From: Pseudomonas cremoris
Lineage (GTDB): Bacteria; Pseudomonadota; Gammaproteobacteria; Pseudomonadales; Pseudomonadaceae
Direction: 5' to 3'
Length of the DNA: 64,000 nt
Assembly (NCBI RefSeq): GCF_014230465.1
Contig: NZ_JAAXCY010000005.1
Span: forward strand, 434,001 to 498,000
A program made the translations under genes and the position numbers. Shown here piece after piece: positions 62,252 through 64,000 of the stretch. Positions within the stretch are counted from its first letter, which is position 1; each line of letters begins with the position of its first letter. The notes below the pieces were generated by a model. The model was not told where the DNA came from, searched no databases, and saw nothing but the letters and a program-made list of their open reading frames with translations.

Positions 62252-64000
62252 ATGAGAATTTCCAAGTTGTACCTGCTGATCGCATTGGCAACCTGTGGTC
62301 ATGCCGTTGCCGCCGATTTAGCCCTGACCCCTTGGGCACCTAACCTGAATGCCGAAGCCATGGCGTTCCTGAACACTAACCAACGCCTCACCGCCAGCCC
62401 CCGCGACGGCCTGCAACTGGTGGACGTCAAAGGCACCGAGCTGGCGCGCTTCAAAGGCAACTTCAGCAGCCTCGACACCCGTGCAGCAGGCAGCCAGGCA
62501 CTGGTCGCCAGCCTCGACAACGATCGCCAGCAAGCCCTGCTGATCAGCCTTGACCCGTCGACCAAAACCTTCGGCAAACCGCTCTACCTGCCGACCCGCG
62601 ATTACGCAGTGAACGGCCTGTGCCTGTACCGCGACGCCGCCGCCAACCTGTTTGTGTTCCTGGTAGGAGAAGAGGGCAAAGGCGAGCAATGGTTGGTAGG
62701 CAACGATGCGACCTTGTTGAACGAAGCCCAGCGCGTACGCGGTTTGCCGCTGCCACCTTCGGCGCAGTTCTGCCAAGTGGATGATGCCGCCAACCGTTTG
62801 GTGGTGAATGAAGAAAACGTTGGCTGGTGGGCCTACCCGGCACACCCGGAGGCCGATGTGAAACGCACGCCAATCGCACTGTTCGACACGCCAAAACGCG
62901 AAGCTGGCGCCATGGCGCTGGTGCCGGGCGGTGTGATCGCGCTTGATCCAAAGGCCGCCCGACTGCACCTGTTCCAGCAAACCGGTGAGCGCTGGGCCGA
63001 GCAGTCCAGCTTGAGCCTGCCAGGCCTTAAAGAGCCGGAACAACTGAGCATCAATGGTCAGCAGGTACTGGTCCGTGACGACGACACCGGCAAGCTCTAT
63101 CAGGGCAAGCTGAACTGGCAGGCCACGCCGGTGCTGGTCGAACCGGTGATTCCTGAAGTCGCGGCCGTGCGCCAGACCGACCCAGTCGGTCGTCAGGGCG
63201 ATGCCGCCGATGACCCGGCGATCTGGATTCACCCCACGCAACCGTCGAAGAGTCGCGTGCTCGGCACCAACAAAAAACAGGGACTGCTTGCCTACGACCT
63301 CGACGGCAAACTGCTGCAGGAACTGGCCGTCGGCCGCCTGAATAACGTGGATGTGCGCCCCAACTTTAAGTTCGGCACGCACATCGTCGACCTGGCCGTG
63401 GCGAGTAACCGTGATCACAACAGCCTGAGCCTGTTCAGCATCGACCGCACCACCGGTGAGCTGCGTGAAGCCGGCGAAGTACCGACGCCCCTCAAGGCCA
63501 TCTACGGCATCTGCCTGTTCCAACCCGCCAGCGGCGAGATCTACGCCATCGCCAATGACAAGGACGGCACCTTCCTGCAATACCGCCTGAGCGCGCCGGA
63601 CGGCCGTGTGCAAGGTGAGTTGGTGCGCCAATTCAAAGTCGACAGCCAGCCCGAAGGCTGCGTGGCCGACGACCAGCGCCAGCGCCTGTTTATCGGTGAA
63701 GAAGATGTCGGTGTATGGGCAGTGGATGCCCGTGCAGACCAACCGGCCACGCTCACCAGCGTGATCAAGGTGGGGCCGCAGCTGCATGCGGATGTGGAAG
63801 GGTTGGCGCTGTACCAGAGCGACAAGCGCGATTACCTGGTGATCTCCAGCCAAGGCAACGACAGCTACCTAGTGGTGGACGCCGAACCGCCGTTCGCTGC
63901 CCACGGTGCCTTTCGCGTCGGCCTGAATGCCGCTGCCGGTATCGATGGCGCTTCGGAAACCGATGGGCTTGAAGTCACGGCGATCAACCTTGGCGGGCCG
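62252..64000 (+). CDS. Beta-propeller phytase, two-domain form (runs off the window)
   Basis: An open frame of 583 codons without a stop up to the window end. ATG at 62252, signal peptide MRISKLYLLIALATCGHAVA. From about residue 310 the sequence matches beta-propeller 3-phytases: DAADDPAIWIHPTQPSKSRV, VDLAVASNRDHNSLSLF, EGCVADDQRQRLFIGEEDVG and ISSQGNDSY, which include the Ca2+ and phosphate-site residues. The first ~300 residues look like another, less typical propeller domain, as known for dual-domain phytases, where it boosts activity. It releases phosphate from phytate, probably in the periplasm or outside. The 3' end is missing. Confidence 0.9.
   Translation, partial: MRISKLYLLIALATCGHAVAADLALTPWAPNLNAEAMAFLNTNQRLTASPRDGLQLVDVKGTELARFKGNFSSLDTRAAGSQALVASLDNDRQQALLISLDPSTKTFGKPLYLPTRDYAVNGLCLYRDAAANLFVFLVGEEGKGEQWLVGNDATLLNEAQRVRGLPLPPSAQFCQVDDAANRLVVNEENVGWWAYPAHPEADVKRTPIALFDTPKREAGAMALVPGGVIALDPKAARLHLFQQTGERWAEQSSLSLPGLKEPEQLSINGQQVLVRDDDTGKLYQGKLNWQATPVLVEPVIPEVAAVRQTDPVGRQGDAADDPAIWIHPTQPSKSRVLGTNKKQGLLAYDLDGKLLQELAVGRLNNVDVRPNFKFGTHIVDLAVASNRDHNSLSLFSIDRTTGELREAGEVPTPLKAIYGICLFQPASGEIYAIANDKDGTFLQYRLSAPDGRVQGELVRQFKVDSQPEGCVADDQRQRLFIGEEDVGVWAVDARADQPATLTSVIKVGPQLHADVEGLALYQSDKRDYLVISSQGNDSYLVVDAEPPFAAHGAFRVGLNAAAGIDGASETDGLEVTAINLGGP

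Noticed and set aside
1..64000. tRNA, rRNA, riboswitch, phage or integrase genes
   Set aside because: None could be identified by reading; no cloverleaf-like stretch with a CCA end near gene borders, and no integrase or transposase motif in any frame.

Overview
The window looks like chromosomal DNA of a Pseudomonas of the P. fluorescens group. The evidence is high GC with G/C-rich third codon positions, five copies of the GTGGGAGCGGGCTTGCTCGCGAA-type REP doublet (REPIN) familiar from that group, and the protein families present. There is no rRNA, tRNA, CRISPR array, transposase or phage gene. Identifications rest on motifs and family knowledge; no database search was run.

Layout. (1) 1-9.4 kb: a BvgAS/RocSAR-like signalling locus (LuxR-type response regulator, 1208-aa hybrid phosphorelay kinase, REC-EAL phosphodiesterase, a half-length receiver ORF) with a 981-aa autotransporter gene between the kinase and the EAL regulator, then a small secreted fimbrial-like protein. 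(2) 9.5-15.6 kb: SotB-type sugar efflux pump, two divergent substrate-binding proteins with one ABC permease/ATPase pair (nitrate/sulfonate/taurine type), and a PAP2-like membrane protein. (3) 15.5-39.6 kb: a complete Wzx/Wzy-type exopolysaccharide cluster resembling colanic acid. It has Wzb phosphatase, Wzc kinase, UDP-glucose dehydrogenase, flippase, polymerase, four glycosyltransferases, two acyltransferases, GDP-fucose and GDP-mannose genes (gmd, fcl, gmm, manC), then a gfc/yjb-type export module (gfcA-like, wza, yjbF, yjbG, yjbH) and an initiating UDP-glucose transferase on the other strand. Two unrecognised small genes diverge from its start. A 45-codon ORF ends just before wzb and has an Rsm/CsrA-like site over its start codon.

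(4) 39.9-42.0 kb: a lower-GC three-gene regulatory cassette next to the polysaccharide genes: two unorthodox OmpR-type winged-helix proteins around a degenerate, probably non-catalytic EAL protein. This is my leading candidate for an undescribed system. (5) 42-52.5 kb: LysR/quinone oxidoreductase pair, a secreted protein built from six 13-residue VAEGGADRL repeats, pirin, a GlxA-type regulator, two convergent overlapping paralogous winged-helix/NTPase regulators, and short AraC and LysR regulators. (6) 52.55-53.01 kb: a palindromic repeat element without genes. (7) 53.1-57.3 kb: ABM-domain membrane protein, amidohydrolase and YcaC-like hydrolase, probably an operon, with a LysR gene. (8) 57.3-64 kb: AraC regulator, membrane protein with a degenerate GGDEF motif, TonB-dependent receptor, and a beta-propeller phytase cut by the window edge.

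How it fits together. Much of the window concerns surface and lifestyle control: c-di-GMP-type regulators at both ends and in the middle, an autotransporter adhesin candidate, and a capsule/EPS factory whose sugar-nucleotide genes predict glucose, glucuronic acid, fucose and possibly mannose in the polymer. The rest is nutrient scavenging (sulfur/nitrogen-type ABC uptake, phytate phosphorus) and metabolic accessory genes with local regulators.
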